64,000 bases of DNA from Catenulispora sp. GP43 (GTDB lineage: Bacteria > Actinomycetota > Actinomycetes > Streptomycetales > Catenulisporaceae), in the NCBI RefSeq assembly GCF_041260665.1, contig NZ_JBGCCT010000025.1:62001-126000 (forward strand). Reading direction: 5' to 3'. The notes beneath the pieces were generated by a model that saw only the letters and a list, made by a program, of their open reading frames with translations, searched no databases and was not told where the DNA came from. Shown here one piece after another: positions 16,879-25,221 of this stretch (within the stretch, counting starts at the first letter, position 1; every line of letters begins with the position of its first letter). Position numbers and translations under genes: made by a program.

Positions 16879-17769
16879 ATGCAGACCCCGGAGATCATCG
16901 AGGCCGCTGTGCAGCGGCTCACCGACGAGTACATATTCCCGGACAAAGCGACCCTGACCGCCGGCGCCCTCACCGCGGCACTGTCGGCCGGCGACTTCGA
17001 CGCGCTGAACGGCCCGGCCCTGTGCACCCGGGTCACCGAGATCTTCTTCGAGCACTGCGCCGACAAGCACCTGCGCCTGATCTGGAGCGAGGAGCCCCAG
17101 GACCTCGACGAGTCGGACAGCGATGCCCTCTTCAACGCTCTGATAACGGCTGAGAACCACGGCATCCGGCGCGTCGAGCGGCTTGAGGGGAACATCGGCT
17201 ATCTGGACCTGACCATGGTGACCGACGCCTCGGCCGGCGCCCCGGCGATCGCCGCGGCCATGGAACTGGTCGCGAACACCGAGGCGCTGATCATCGACCT
17301 GCGCGCGAACCGCGGCGGCGCGCCGAACGGCGTCCAACTGTGGTGCAGCTACCTGTTCCCGGACGACGACACCCATCTCAACGACATCTACTCCCGCGTC
17401 GAGGACGGTACCCGCCAGTACTGGACCCTGGCCCACGTCGACGGCCGCCGCTACCTCGACCGCCCCGTCTACATCCTCACCAGCGGGACGACCTTCTCCG
17501 GCGGCGAGGAGCTCGCCTACAACCTGAAGACCCAGAAGCGGGCGACGCTGATCGGCGAGACGACCCGCGGCGGCGCCCACCCGACCGAGTGGTACCCGCT
17601 GACCCCGCACATCATGGTCTCCATCCCCAATGCCCGCTCGATCAACCCGGTCACCGGGACGAACTGGGAGGGCGTGGGTGTCGAGCCGGATGTGGCGGTG
17701 AGCGCGGAGGAGGCTTTCGAGGTCGCGTACCGGAATGCGCGGGAGAAGATCGAGCCGTGCCACAGCTGA
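16879..17769 (+). CDS. S41 family peptidase (IRBP/tail-specific protease type)
   Basis: The 296-residue protein has an N-terminal helical domain (1-85) followed by an S41 serine protease fold. LEGNIGYLDLTMV starts the catalytic domain, and ALIIDLRANRGGAP and YILTSGTTFSGGEELAYNLK hold the core. Ser in TTFSGGEE is the likely nucleophile. The GETTRGGAHP loop follows. There is no PDZ domain and no signal peptide, so it looks cytosolic. Its last 13 bases overlap the start of the arylamine N-acetyltransferase gene, so the two are probably co-translated. Confidence 0.85.
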   Translation: MQTPEIIEAAVQRLTDEYIFPDKATLTAGALTAALSAGDFDALNGPALCTRVTEIFFEHCADKHLRLIWSEEPQDLDESDSDALFNALITAENHGIRRVERLEGNIGYLDLTMVTDASAGAPAIAAAMELVANTEALIIDLRANRGGAPNGVQLWCSYLFPDDDTHLNDIYSRVEDGTRQYWTLAHVDGRRYLDRPVYILTSGTTFSGGEELAYNLKTQKRATLIGETTRGGAHPTEWYPLTPHIMVSIPNARSINPVTGTNWEGVGVEPDVAVSAEEAFEVAYRNAREKIEPCHS

Positions 17770-18548
17770 GCGCCGATGAGATTGACGCCTACCTCGACCG
17801 CATAGGCGCGCCCGGCCCCTTGAAGCCGGACATCGACACCCTGAACATGCTGCACCGCGCGCACGTGACGACCGTCCCCTTCGAGAACCTGAGCATCCAC
17901 CTGCCCGGCGAGGAGATCTCGCTGGATCTCAGTGCCCTGATGGACAAGGTCGTCGCGCGCCGGCGCGGCGGCTTCTGCTACGAGCTCAACGGGCTGTTCG
18001 CGGCGTTGCTGGAGTCGGTCGGGTTCGGTGTGGAGCGCTTGTCCGCGCGTACGTACTCTGCGACGCGCGAGACCTTCACCGACCGGCCCCTGGATCACCT
18101 GGCGCTGCGGGTCACCGACGCGGCCGGCGGGGTGTGGCTCGCCGATGTCGGGTTCGGGAAGCACAGCGCGCTGCCGCTGCGGTACGCCGAGCGCGGGCGG
18201 CAGCGCGATCCGTTCGGGGTGTTCCAGATCGTGGAGGGCGCCGACGGTCTGCTCGACGTGCTGCTCGACGGTTCGCCGGCGTACCGCGTGGATCCGCGGG
18301 CCCTGGCGCTGGCGGACTTCGAGATGGGGCGGTGGTGGCAGATCACCTCGCCGGATTCGCTGTTCCGGCAGCTGCTGATGTGTTCGCTGCCGACCCCGGA
18401 CGGCCGGGTGACGTTGAACGGCCGCAAGCTCATCACCACCGACGCCGACGGCCGGCGCGAACGGGTACTCAAGGACGACGCGGCCGTCCTAGCGGCCTAT
18501 CGGGACCTGTTCGGGATCGCGTTGGACATCGTCCCGAGACTCGCCTGA
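17757..18548 (+). CDS. nat: arylamine N-acetyltransferase
   Basis: A 263-residue NAT enzyme, which moves acetyl from acetyl-CoA to arylamines, hydrazines or, in some pathways, a starter amine. The catalytic triad is visible: Cys in RRGGFCYELNGLF (about residue 74), His in DRPLDHLALRV (about 112) and Asp in LADVGFGKH (about 128). Length is a little under the usual 270-280. The GTG at 17757 is used because the family begins close to this point. No rifamycin-type cluster is nearby, so it is likely a housekeeping or xenobiotic NAT. It ends directly against the convergent dnaE2 gene. Confidence 0.93.
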   Translation: MPQLSADEIDAYLDRIGAPGPLKPDIDTLNMLHRAHVTTVPFENLSIHLPGEEISLDLSALMDKVVARRRGGFCYELNGLFAALLESVGFGVERLSARTYSATRETFTDRPLDHLALRVTDAAGGVWLADVGFGKHSALPLRYAERGRQRDPFGVFQIVEGADGLLDVLLDGSPAYRVDPRALALADFEMGRWWQITSPDSLFRQLLMCSLPTPDGRVTLNGRKLITTDADGRRERVLKDDAAVLAAYRDLFGIALDIVPRLA

Positions 18549-21500
18549 TCACCGGAAATCCCGGGCCTTGCGCGACACCCCCGCCCGCAACGGCTCGATC
18601 CGCCCGGCCACCACGTTCACCGCCCCGTCGCTGCGCTCCAGCGTCCCGTGGACCAGCAGCGCTCCGTGTCCCAGCGCCACCTTCCGCTGCGCCTCCCACA
18701 CCGGGGCCGGGCAGATCACGTTGATCAGCCCGGTCTCGTCCTCCATGCTCAGGAAGCACGTGCCGTGCGCCGTCGGGGGCCGCTGCCGGTGCGTGACGAG
18801 CCCGGCGACCCGGACCAGGCTGCGGTTGCGCACCGTGCGCAGTTCGGCGGCCGGGGTCACGCCGCGCAGCGCCAGCCGGGCCCGCAGGTGGCCGATCGGG
18901 TGGTCCTCCGGGCTGGTGCCGGTGGCCCACAGGTCGGCCAGCGTGACCTCCACCGGGGTGAGCGGGTCCAGCTCCGGGACCGTCGTGCCCGGGGCGGTGC
19001 CCGGCAGGTGCCCGGCGGTGGTGCCGGCCAGCGCCCCGGCCGTCCACAGCGCCTCGCGGCGGTCCAGGCCGAAGCACCCGAAGGCCCCGCCGGTGGCCAG
19101 CGCCTCCAGTGTCGGGCGGGACAGGCCGGTGCGCACGATGAAGTCCTCCAGGTCCGCGAACGCGCCCGCGGCCTCGCGCTCGGCGACCACCGCCTCGGCC
19201 TCGTCGTCGCCCAGACCGCGCACGCTGCTCAGGCCCTGGCGGATCGCCGGCTGCGCGATCGGCGAGGCGTGCCGGTGCCGCGGCCGGTAGGGGGTGTCAG
19301 GGCTCTGCAATGTGGCCTTGGCTCCGGAGGCGTTCACATCGACCCGCTTCACCTGCACCCCGTGCCGCCGCACGTCTGTGACCAGAGATCCGGGGCTGTA
19401 GAAGCCCATCGGCTGGTTGTTCAGCAGCGCGGCGGTGAACGCCGCCGGGTAGTAGCGCTTCAGGTAGCAGCTGCACCACACGATGTAGGCCATCGACACC
19501 GAGTGCGACTCGGGGAATCCGTACCCTGAGAAGGCGTGCAGCTTGTGGTAGATGTCCTCGGCGACCTCCGGCGTGATGCCGCGCTCGGCCATCCCGGCCA
19601 TCAGCCGCCCCTTGAGCTCCGCCATCCGCTCCGGCGAGCGCTTGGAGCCCATGGCCTGCCGCAGCCGGTCGGCCTCGGCGGCGGTGAACCCGGCCGCCGC
19701 GATCGCCATCTGCATCGCCTGCTCCTGGAACAGCACGACCCCCAGCGTGCGCCGCAGTACCGGCTCCAGCGTGGGGTGCGGGTAGGTGATCTCCTCGTCG
19801 CCGTTGCGCCGCCGCAAGTACGGATGCACCGCGCCGCCCTGGATGGGCCCCGGACGGATCAGCGCCACCTCGACCACGAGGTCGTAGAAGCTGCGGGGCT
19901 TCAGCCGCGGCAGCGTGGACATCTGGGCCCGCGACTCGATCTGGAACACCCCGACGGTGTCGGCGTCCTGGATCATCTCGTAGACCGCCTCGGCCTCGGG
20001 GTCCCCGTCCTGCGGCAGGTCGTGCAGGCCCAGGCGGGTGCCGTGGTGCTCGGCGATCAGCTCCAGCGCGTCGTGGATCGCGCCGAGCATGCCCAGGCCC
20101 AGCAGGTCGAACTTCACCAGCCCGGCGGCCGCGCAGTCGTCCTTGTCCCACTGCAGGACCGTGCGGCCCTCGCGGCGGGCCCACTCGATCGGCACCACCT
20201 GGGCCAGCGGCCGGTCCACGATCACCATGCCGCCGTTGTGGATGCCCAGGTGCCGGGGCCGGCGCTGGAGCTGCCCGGCCAGCTCCAGGACCTGCTCGGG
20301 CACGTCCTCGCCAGCCGCCGGGACGCCTTCGTGCGGCCCGATGCCGCCCGCCCAGGCGTCCACGGTGCCCGGGGAGTAGCCCAGGACGCGCGCCGAGTCG
20401 CGCAGCGCCAGCCGGGCCCGGTAGGTGATCACGTTGCAGACCATGGCCGCGCGGTCGCGTCCGTACTTGGCGTAGACGTGCTGGATCACGTCCTCGCGCC
20501 GCCCGGCCTCGATGTCGACGTCGATGTCCGGCGGCCCGTCGCGCACCGGGGACAGGAACCGCTCGAAGACCAGGCCGTGCCGGACCGAGTCGACGCTGGT
20601 GATGCCCAGGGCGAAGCAGACCGCGCTGTTGGCGGCCGAGCCGCGGCCCTGGGCCAGGATGCCGCGGGCCCGACAGAACTCTGCGATGTCGTAGACGATG
20701 AGGAAGTAGCCGGGGAAGGTGAGCTCCTCGATGACGTCGAGCTCGTAGGCGATCTGTCGGTAGGCCTTGGGATTCTCGCTCTCGGAGCCGTAGCGCTGCG
20801 CCGCGCCCAGGTATGTCAGATGCCTGAGCCAGCTGGCCTCGGTGTGGCCGGGCGGGACCGGGTAGTCCGGGAGAGCGGGCTTGACGGTGTCGAAGTCGAA
20901 GGCGTGCGCGGCGGCCAGCTCGGCGCTGCGGACCACGGCGGGGCCGAACTCGGGCCCGGGGAAGCGCGCGAGCATCTCGGCGCCGCTGCGCAGGTAGGCG
21001 GTGGGCGCGCCGGGCAGCCAGCCGTCCATCTCGGCCAGGGTGCGGCGGGCCCGGAGTGCGGCCATGGCGGTGTGCAGGCGGTAGTCGGCGGGGCGGGCGT
21101 AGTGGACGTTGCCGGTGGCCACGGTCGGCAGGGCGTGGCGGGCGGCCAGGCGGGCCAGCAGGCGGTTGCGGGCGTCGTCCAGGGGCTGGTCGTGGTCGGT
21201 GAGCTCGACCACGACGCTGTGCCGCCCGAACAGATCCATCAGCTTCCTGAGTTCGACGTCGGCCGCCTCGAAGCCGGCTTCGGTGAGGCCGTGGCGCTCC
21301 AGTGCCTGGCGGACGGTGCCCTTGCGGCAGCCGGTCAGGATGGTCCAGTCCCCGTCGCTCGCGGCCTCGGCCAGGTCGTCCAGGACGTAGACCGGCCGGC
21401 CCTTCTCCTTGCCCGCCAACTGCGCCTTGCCGATGGCCGCCGACAGCCGCCGGTAGCCCTCGGCGCGGCGGGCCAGCACCAGCAGATGGCTGCCCGCCGG

Positions 21501-21875
21501 ATCGGTGACGCCGGTGCGCGCCGCGGTCAGCTCCAGCGACAGCTCGGCGCCGAAGACGGTGGCCAGCTCGGCGTCCTCGGCGGCCTGCTTGTACTGCATG
21601 GCGCCGGCGAAGCCGTCGTGGTCGGTGACGGCCAGGCCGTGCAGGCCCAGCCGGGCGGCCTCGGCGACCAGCTCGGCGGGGCTGGAGGCGCCGTCGAGGA
21701 AGGAGAAGTGGGAGTGCGCGTGCAGCTCGGCGTAGGGCGGGTCGAGCTTGGCGCTGCGGCGGGGCTCCGGCGCCGGCGCCGTCTCCGGCGCGGCCTGCTC
21801 GGCCTCGCCGTAGCGGCCCCAGGTGAGGCGCTTCTCCAGCTCGCGCCAGCGGATCACCGGGTTGAAGGCGCCCAT
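18549..21875 (-). CDS. dnaE2: DnaE2, error-prone DNA polymerase III alpha subunit
   Basis: The catalytic subunit of the SOS mutasome, 1108 residues. The PHP domain begins at YAELHAHSHFSFLDG (about 48-62). The palm carries PDIDVD (449-454) with the catalytic aspartates, and GRGSAANSAVCFALG lies just before. The C-terminus has an OB fold (GLVTHRQRPPTAHGTCFLSM) but lacks the long tail of the replicative DnaE1. The start MGAFNPVIRW at 21875 shares one base with the stop of imuB (TGATG), which indicates coupling. Known partners of this family are ImuB and ImuA', both encoded just upstream. Confidence 0.95.
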   Translation of the reverse strand: MGAFNPVIRWRELEKRLTWGRYGEAEQAAPETAPAPEPRRSAKLDPPYAELHAHSHFSFLDGASSPAELVAEAARLGLHGLAVTDHDGFAGAMQYKQAAEDAELATVFGAELSLELTAARTGVTDPAGSHLLVLARRAEGYRRLSAAIGKAQLAGKEKGRPVYVLDDLAEAASDGDWTILTGCRKGTVRQALERHGLTEAGFEAADVELRKLMDLFGRHSVVVELTDHDQPLDDARNRLLARLAARHALPTVATGNVHYARPADYRLHTAMAALRARRTLAEMDGWLPGAPTAYLRSGAEMLARFPGPEFGPAVVRSAELAAAHAFDFDTVKPALPDYPVPPGHTEASWLRHLTYLGAAQRYGSESENPKAYRQIAYELDVIEELTFPGYFLIVYDIAEFCRARGILAQGRGSAANSAVCFALGITSVDSVRHGLVFERFLSPVRDGPPDIDVDIEAGRREDVIQHVYAKYGRDRAAMVCNVITYRARLALRDSARVLGYSPGTVDAWAGGIGPHEGVPAAGEDVPEQVLELAGQLQRRPRHLGIHNGGMVIVDRPLAQVVPIEWARREGRTVLQWDKDDCAAAGLVKFDLLGLGMLGAIHDALELIAEHHGTRLGLHDLPQDGDPEAEAVYEMIQDADTVGVFQIESRAQMSTLPRLKPRSFYDLVVEVALIRPGPIQGGAVHPYLRRRNGDEEITYPHPTLEPVLRRTLGVVLFQEQAMQMAIAAAGFTAAEADRLRQAMGSKRSPERMAELKGRLMAGMAERGITPEVAEDIYHKLHAFSGYGFPESHSVSMAYIVWCSCYLKRYYPAAFTAALLNNQPMGFYSPGSLVTDVRRHGVQVKRVDVNASGAKATLQSPDTPYRPRHRHASPIAQPAIRQGLSSVRGLGDDEAEAVVAEREAAGAFADLEDFIVRTGLSRPTLEALATGGAFGCFGLDRREALWTAGALAGTTAGHLPGTAPGTTVPELDPLTPVEVTLADLWATGTSPEDHPIGHLRARLALRGVTPAAELRTVRNRSLVRVAGLVTHRQRPPTAHGTCFLSMEDETGLINVICPAPVWEAQRKVALGHGALLVHGTLERSDGAVNVVAGRIEPLRAGVSRKARDFR

Positions 21876-23509
21876 CAGTCGTACACCGCCTCGACGGACC
21901 AGCGGCCGTCCTGCACGCCCAGCAGCCAGGCGCGGCCGTCGTCGGTGACGGCCTGGAACCGGGCCCGGCGCACCGCCCGCCCCGGCTCCCACCACCGCTC
22001 GGCCAGCGGCCAGGGCCCGGCCCAGGACAGGATCCTGAGCCGCTCGCCGGTCTCGGGCAGCACCAGCTGCGCGGGGCCGGCGGAGATCCGCAACCGCCCG
22101 GAGACCCCGACCGCGCGGCCGGCGGCGTCGACGACCTCGGCCGGGCGCGGCGCGCGCGGGACGTCGGCGGGGGCGGGCGCGGGCAGGGCGGCGGGCCAGG
22201 GCGCGGGCTCGGGGGTCTGCGGCGGCAGGTCCCCGTAGGGGGTGCGGACGCCCTGGTCGGCGGGGCCGCGGCCGCCGGCGTCGGCCGGGAGGGTGACGGC
22301 GTTCGGGCCGTACATCGCCTGCAGGCGCTCGGCGGCGCGGGCGATGCGATCCGGGGCCTCGTCGGCGCCCCACAGGCCCGGCTGGACGCCGCGGGCCGGG
22401 ACGAGGTGGTCGGGGATGAGGCGCAGGCGGGTGATGCCACGGTCGGCGTGGGGGGCTTCGGCTTCGGCTTGGACTCCCGTTGCGGCTGCGGCTCCGGCTT
22501 CCATCGACCCGGCGGCGGTATCAGAGGTCTGGTTGCCCGCCTGCAAAACGGTCTGCCACCCGGACAGCTGCCAGCGCACCCGCTCGGCGACCGCCGTACT
22601 GGACAGCAGTCCTTCGTGCCGCCACAGCCGGTAGGAGACCTCGGGCTCGGCGCCGGGACCGGCCGCACCGTGGATCTCCACCGCCACCCGCACCCCGGCC
22701 ACACCGGCCTGGGCGAGCACCGTGTGCAGCTCGTCGGCGAGCGCCTTGGCGGCGAACACGATCCGCTCCGAGCCGTCCGCCGGCGGGTCGAAGACCGCCT
22801 CCACGGATAGATCAGGACCCTGACGCAACGGCGCGGGAGGCTGGGCGTCCAGACCCCGGGCCAGGCGATGCGCCGCCACCCCGGCCGCACCGAACCGGCC
22901 GGTCATGGCGTCCGCGGGCAGCTCGGCCAGCCGGCCCAGGGTCTGGACCCCCAGCCGGGCCAGCGGCTCGACCAGCTCCGGCAACTCCAGCACCGAGGTC
23001 GGGAAGGACGCCAGGAACTCCGCGGTCCGCCCCGGCACCACCCGCGTATCACTACGGGCGGCCAGCGCCGCGGCGAACACCCCGTCGGCCACCCCGACCC
23101 CGGCGCCGACCCCTTCGTCCCCAATCCGGTCCCGAATCGCCCGCACCACCAGATCCTCGCCGCCGAAGTAGCGCGCCGGCCCCTCCACCGGCAACGCCGC
23201 CAACCCCGGCCGTACTACCTCGAACCGCGGCGTGAAGTCGGCCAGGACCGCCAGCACCGGCTCGAAGGCCCGGGCCTCGGCGGCCTCGTCGCGCGCGTGC
23301 AGGATCAGCTCCGGGGCCAGGCGCTGCGCGTCCCGGGTCCGCTGCCCGCGCCGCACCCCCTCGACGCGCGCCGCCGGGGAGCAGGCCACGATCACGCCTT
23401 TGACGACCACGGCCGCCGCGGTGTCCGGATCGGCGCCCACCGCCACCACCGGCCAGTCCGGGCACCACACGGCCAGCGCCCGGTCGGGGACGGCAGGGGG
23501 CGCGGACAC
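21875..23509 (-). CDS. imuB: ImuB, Y-family polymerase-like mutasome subunit
   Basis: A 544-residue protein with a Y-family polymerase fold that usually lacks the catalytic acids and acts as the clamp-binding adaptor of DnaE2. The N-terminus reads RALAVWCPDWPVVAVGAD, where active Y-family enzymes have an aspartate pair. Helix-hairpin-helix-like segments (FLASFPTSVLELPELV, LGRLAELPADAM) follow. The start at 23509 (GTG, with AAAGG eight bases before) is preferred from family length. A GTG at 23650 with GAGG upstream is also open and would add about 47 residues encoded by tandem repeats. Confidence 0.9.
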   Translation of the reverse strand: MSAPPAVPDRALAVWCPDWPVVAVGADPDTAAAVVVKGVIVACSPAARVEGVRRGQRTRDAQRLAPELILHARDEAAEARAFEPVLAVLADFTPRFEVVRPGLAALPVEGPARYFGGEDLVVRAIRDRIGDEGVGAGVGVADGVFAAALAARSDTRVVPGRTAEFLASFPTSVLELPELVEPLARLGVQTLGRLAELPADAMTGRFGAAGVAAHRLARGLDAQPPAPLRQGPDLSVEAVFDPPADGSERIVFAAKALADELHTVLAQAGVAGVRVAVEIHGAAGPGAEPEVSYRLWRHEGLLSSTAVAERVRWQLSGWQTVLQAGNQTSDTAAGSMEAGAAAATGVQAEAEAPHADRGITRLRLIPDHLVPARGVQPGLWGADEAPDRIARAAERLQAMYGPNAVTLPADAGGRGPADQGVRTPYGDLPPQTPEPAPWPAALPAPAPADVPRAPRPAEVVDAAGRAVGVSGRLRISAGPAQLVLPETGERLRILSWAGPWPLAERWWEPGRAVRRARFQAVTDDGRAWLLGVQDGRWSVEAVYD

Positions 23510-23546
23510 AGGTGGTGCCTTTCCTAGGCGGCGGTTGGGTTTGGGG

Positions 23547-23606
23547 TTCTGGTTGTAGTTCTGGTTGTAGTTCGGGCAGTGGTTCAGGCAGTGGTTCAGG
23601 TGTCGG
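23547..23606. repeat. five imperfect 12-base tandem repeats at the imuA'-imuB junction
   Basis: Two exact copies of TTCTGGTTGTAG (23547-23558, 23559-23570) are followed by related 12-mers TTCGGGCAGTGG and TTCAGGCAGTGG and a partial fifth unit. The period is a multiple of three and the frame toward imuB stays open. The repeat lies just upstream of the preferred imuB start. Confidence 0.7.
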
Positions 23607-23637
23607 CGCGGTTCAGGCGCCAGCGCAGGGGCCGGGG

Positions 23638-24486
23638 CTACGCACTCCACAACCGCACAACCTCACCGCCGTCCCGGATCTCCGCCGACACCCCGAACCG
23701 CTCGGCACTGTCCGCCGGGAGCATCGGCGCATCCGTCTCGGCGGCCCACTCGCGCACCGCGCCGTCAGCGGCGGGCAGCCAGAGGCGCGCGCTGCGCTCG
23801 CGGGCGGCGGCGCCCCGGCCGGCGGCGGCGATCGTGACGCGGCGGCCGGTCAGGTGGCCGGTCCCCTCGCCGAGTCCGGACCAGGCCGCGTCGGTCAGCC
23901 GCAGCCGCAGATCCGCACCCGGCCACTCGCCGGCCACGACCAGAACCGCCCCGCGCTGGCGCGCCGTCCGCCGGATCCGGGCGCCGACGCGCCGCACGTG
24001 CTCGCCGGCGGGCCGGCGCGGCGGCCGCACCAGGACCAGGTCCACCGCACCGGCCAGCACCGCCACCGCCTCGGCCCACCGCTCGCCGGGCTCGTCCAGC
24101 ATCAGGAAGCGGCTGAGGTCCGCACCCATGCCCGAGGCCGCCGCGATCCCGAACGCGGGCAGCCCCACCACCCCGCACCAGGCCCCGCCCGCCGACGCCC
24201 CCGCCGCCAGCGCCAACGCCAGGTAGCTCGGCGCGTCGCCCCACGGCCGCACCCGGTCCCCCACCGTCACCGCCGCACCCCGCCGCAGCACGCCGCCGGG
24301 GATCAGCGGACGCAGGGCCGGCAGGACCGGCACGTCCGCGGCGCCCGCACCGGCCGCCGTATCGCTCGAGCCCTTGGCCTGCGACGTCTCTGAGACAGCC
24401 GCATCCCCGCCGACCAGCACCCGCAACCGCGCCACGGCCGCCGCGCGGTCCGCGTCGTCCTCGAACGTATGCGCGATCAGTGCCAC
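23638..24486 (-). CDS. imuA': ImuA'-like RecA-fold mutasome protein
   Basis: A 282-residue protein in the place of ImuA' and with its RecA-like strand pattern: LRPLIPGGVLRRGAAVTVGD, then YLALALAAGASAGGAWCGVVGLP and LVLVRPPRRPAGEHVRRV. The Walker A lysine is not obvious, which is normal for ImuA'. Known members bind RecA and ImuB and are needed for DnaE2 mutagenesis. The start is a GTG at 24486. It is the first gene of the cassette, with a LexA-type box only 12 bases upstream. Confidence 0.85.
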   Translation of the reverse strand: MALIAHTFEDDADRAAAVARLRVLVGGDAAVSETSQAKGSSDTAAGAGAADVPVLPALRPLIPGGVLRRGAAVTVGDRVRPWGDAPSYLALALAAGASAGGAWCGVVGLPAFGIAAASGMGADLSRFLMLDEPGERWAEAVAVLAGAVDLVLVRPPRRPAGEHVRRVGARIRRTARQRGAVLVVAGEWPGADLRLRLTDAAWSGLGEGTGHLTGRRVTIAAAGRGAAARERSARLWLPAADGAVREWAAETDAPMLPADSAERFGVSAEIRDGGEVVRLWSA

Positions 24487-24497
24487 TCGGCCATATT

Positions 24498-24511
24498 CGA
24501 AGTTTCGTTCG
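24498..24511 (-). promoter_or_regulatory. LexA/SOS box upstream of the mutasome cassette
   Basis: On the minus strand the sequence is CGAACGAAACTTCG, one mismatch from the Gram-positive LexA consensus CGAAC-N4-GTTCG. It lies 12 bases ahead of the imuA' start. This fits SOS control of imuA'-imuB-dnaE2 as in mycobacteria. Confidence 0.65.
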
Positions 24512-24662
24512 AACGTGTCAACTGGTGAGCGGCTTCCTCGCGGATCGCAGCGGGTGCGACTACCAGTCGTAGTTGGCGAGCCCCAGTTTCAGTTAGCGAA
24601 TGATGCCGATGTTTCTGCTGAGATTGGTGTGGCCGTTCCGTTCCAGGGATGGGCAGATTCGT

Positions 24663-25215
24663 TCAGCGGCTGCGGACGAAGGTCAATCGCGGCTCGTGCG
24701 GAATCCGCGGGTCCCCGTTGACGAGCAAGTCGGCGCGCTGGACGGTCTGATCCTGCGCGAAATGCCGATCTTCATCAGCCATCCATCCCCGCCACAGGCC
24801 CAGAGCCTCCTGCCCGTCGCGCTCGAGACCGCGCCGCAGCCGTACCTCCGGATCAACCTGGATCCACACCGTGTACGTCAGTCGCTGCGCAACCGCTCGG
24901 CAAGCGCTGGAGACGCCTTCGAGGATGAGCACGCCGACGGCCGGGACCTCGCGCCATTCGGCAAGGGCACGACGGTCCCAGTCGTAGCGTTGGAACCGGC
25001 CCGTGCGCCCGGCTCCCAGCGGTTGCAATACCTGCTGTTCCAGACGCGGCCACCAGTTCAGCGGGTTGTCCCAGGAAGCAAAGTCATCGGTATGCACTCG
25101 GGTGCGTGCCCCAGCGCATCAGCCAGGCGGGCGGGCGAAGGTCTCAACACCCAAAGACACGGCCCGCACCAGCCAGAAATTTTGTGGCGGCCCGACCACG
25201 TGGGCGGGATCATCG
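24663..25215 (-). pseudogene. uridine kinase-like P-loop kinase, frameshifted
   Basis: The intact 3' part (from 25097) reads VHTDDFASWDNPLNWWPRL and ends LLVNGDPRIPHEP, as in actinobacterial uridine kinase-like proteins. Its N-terminus continues in other frames: RLADALGHAP in a second frame (about 25100-25130) and TFAR in a third. One missing base near 25099 and one extra C near 25130 would restore TFAR-RLADALGHAP-VVHTDDF. The P-loop region upstream reads GVETFAR where GKTTFAR would be expected, so the ATP-binding lysine also seems lost. The head of the gene near 25215 is uncertain. A short functional ORF of 144 residues is the alternative. Confidence 0.6.
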
Positions 25216-25221
25216 TCTGCG

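Noticed and set aside
19536-22238. A 900-residue rightward open frame opposite dnaE2
   Set aside because: DnaE2 on the minus strand has PHP and palm motifs throughout. The antisense product is low-complexity Val/Gly/Arg/Gln.
18549-22373. A longer DnaE2 starting near 22373
   Set aside because: The extra sequence is Arg/Pro-rich and lies inside imuB. The ATG at 21875 overlaps the imuB stop and gives a normal DnaE2 length.
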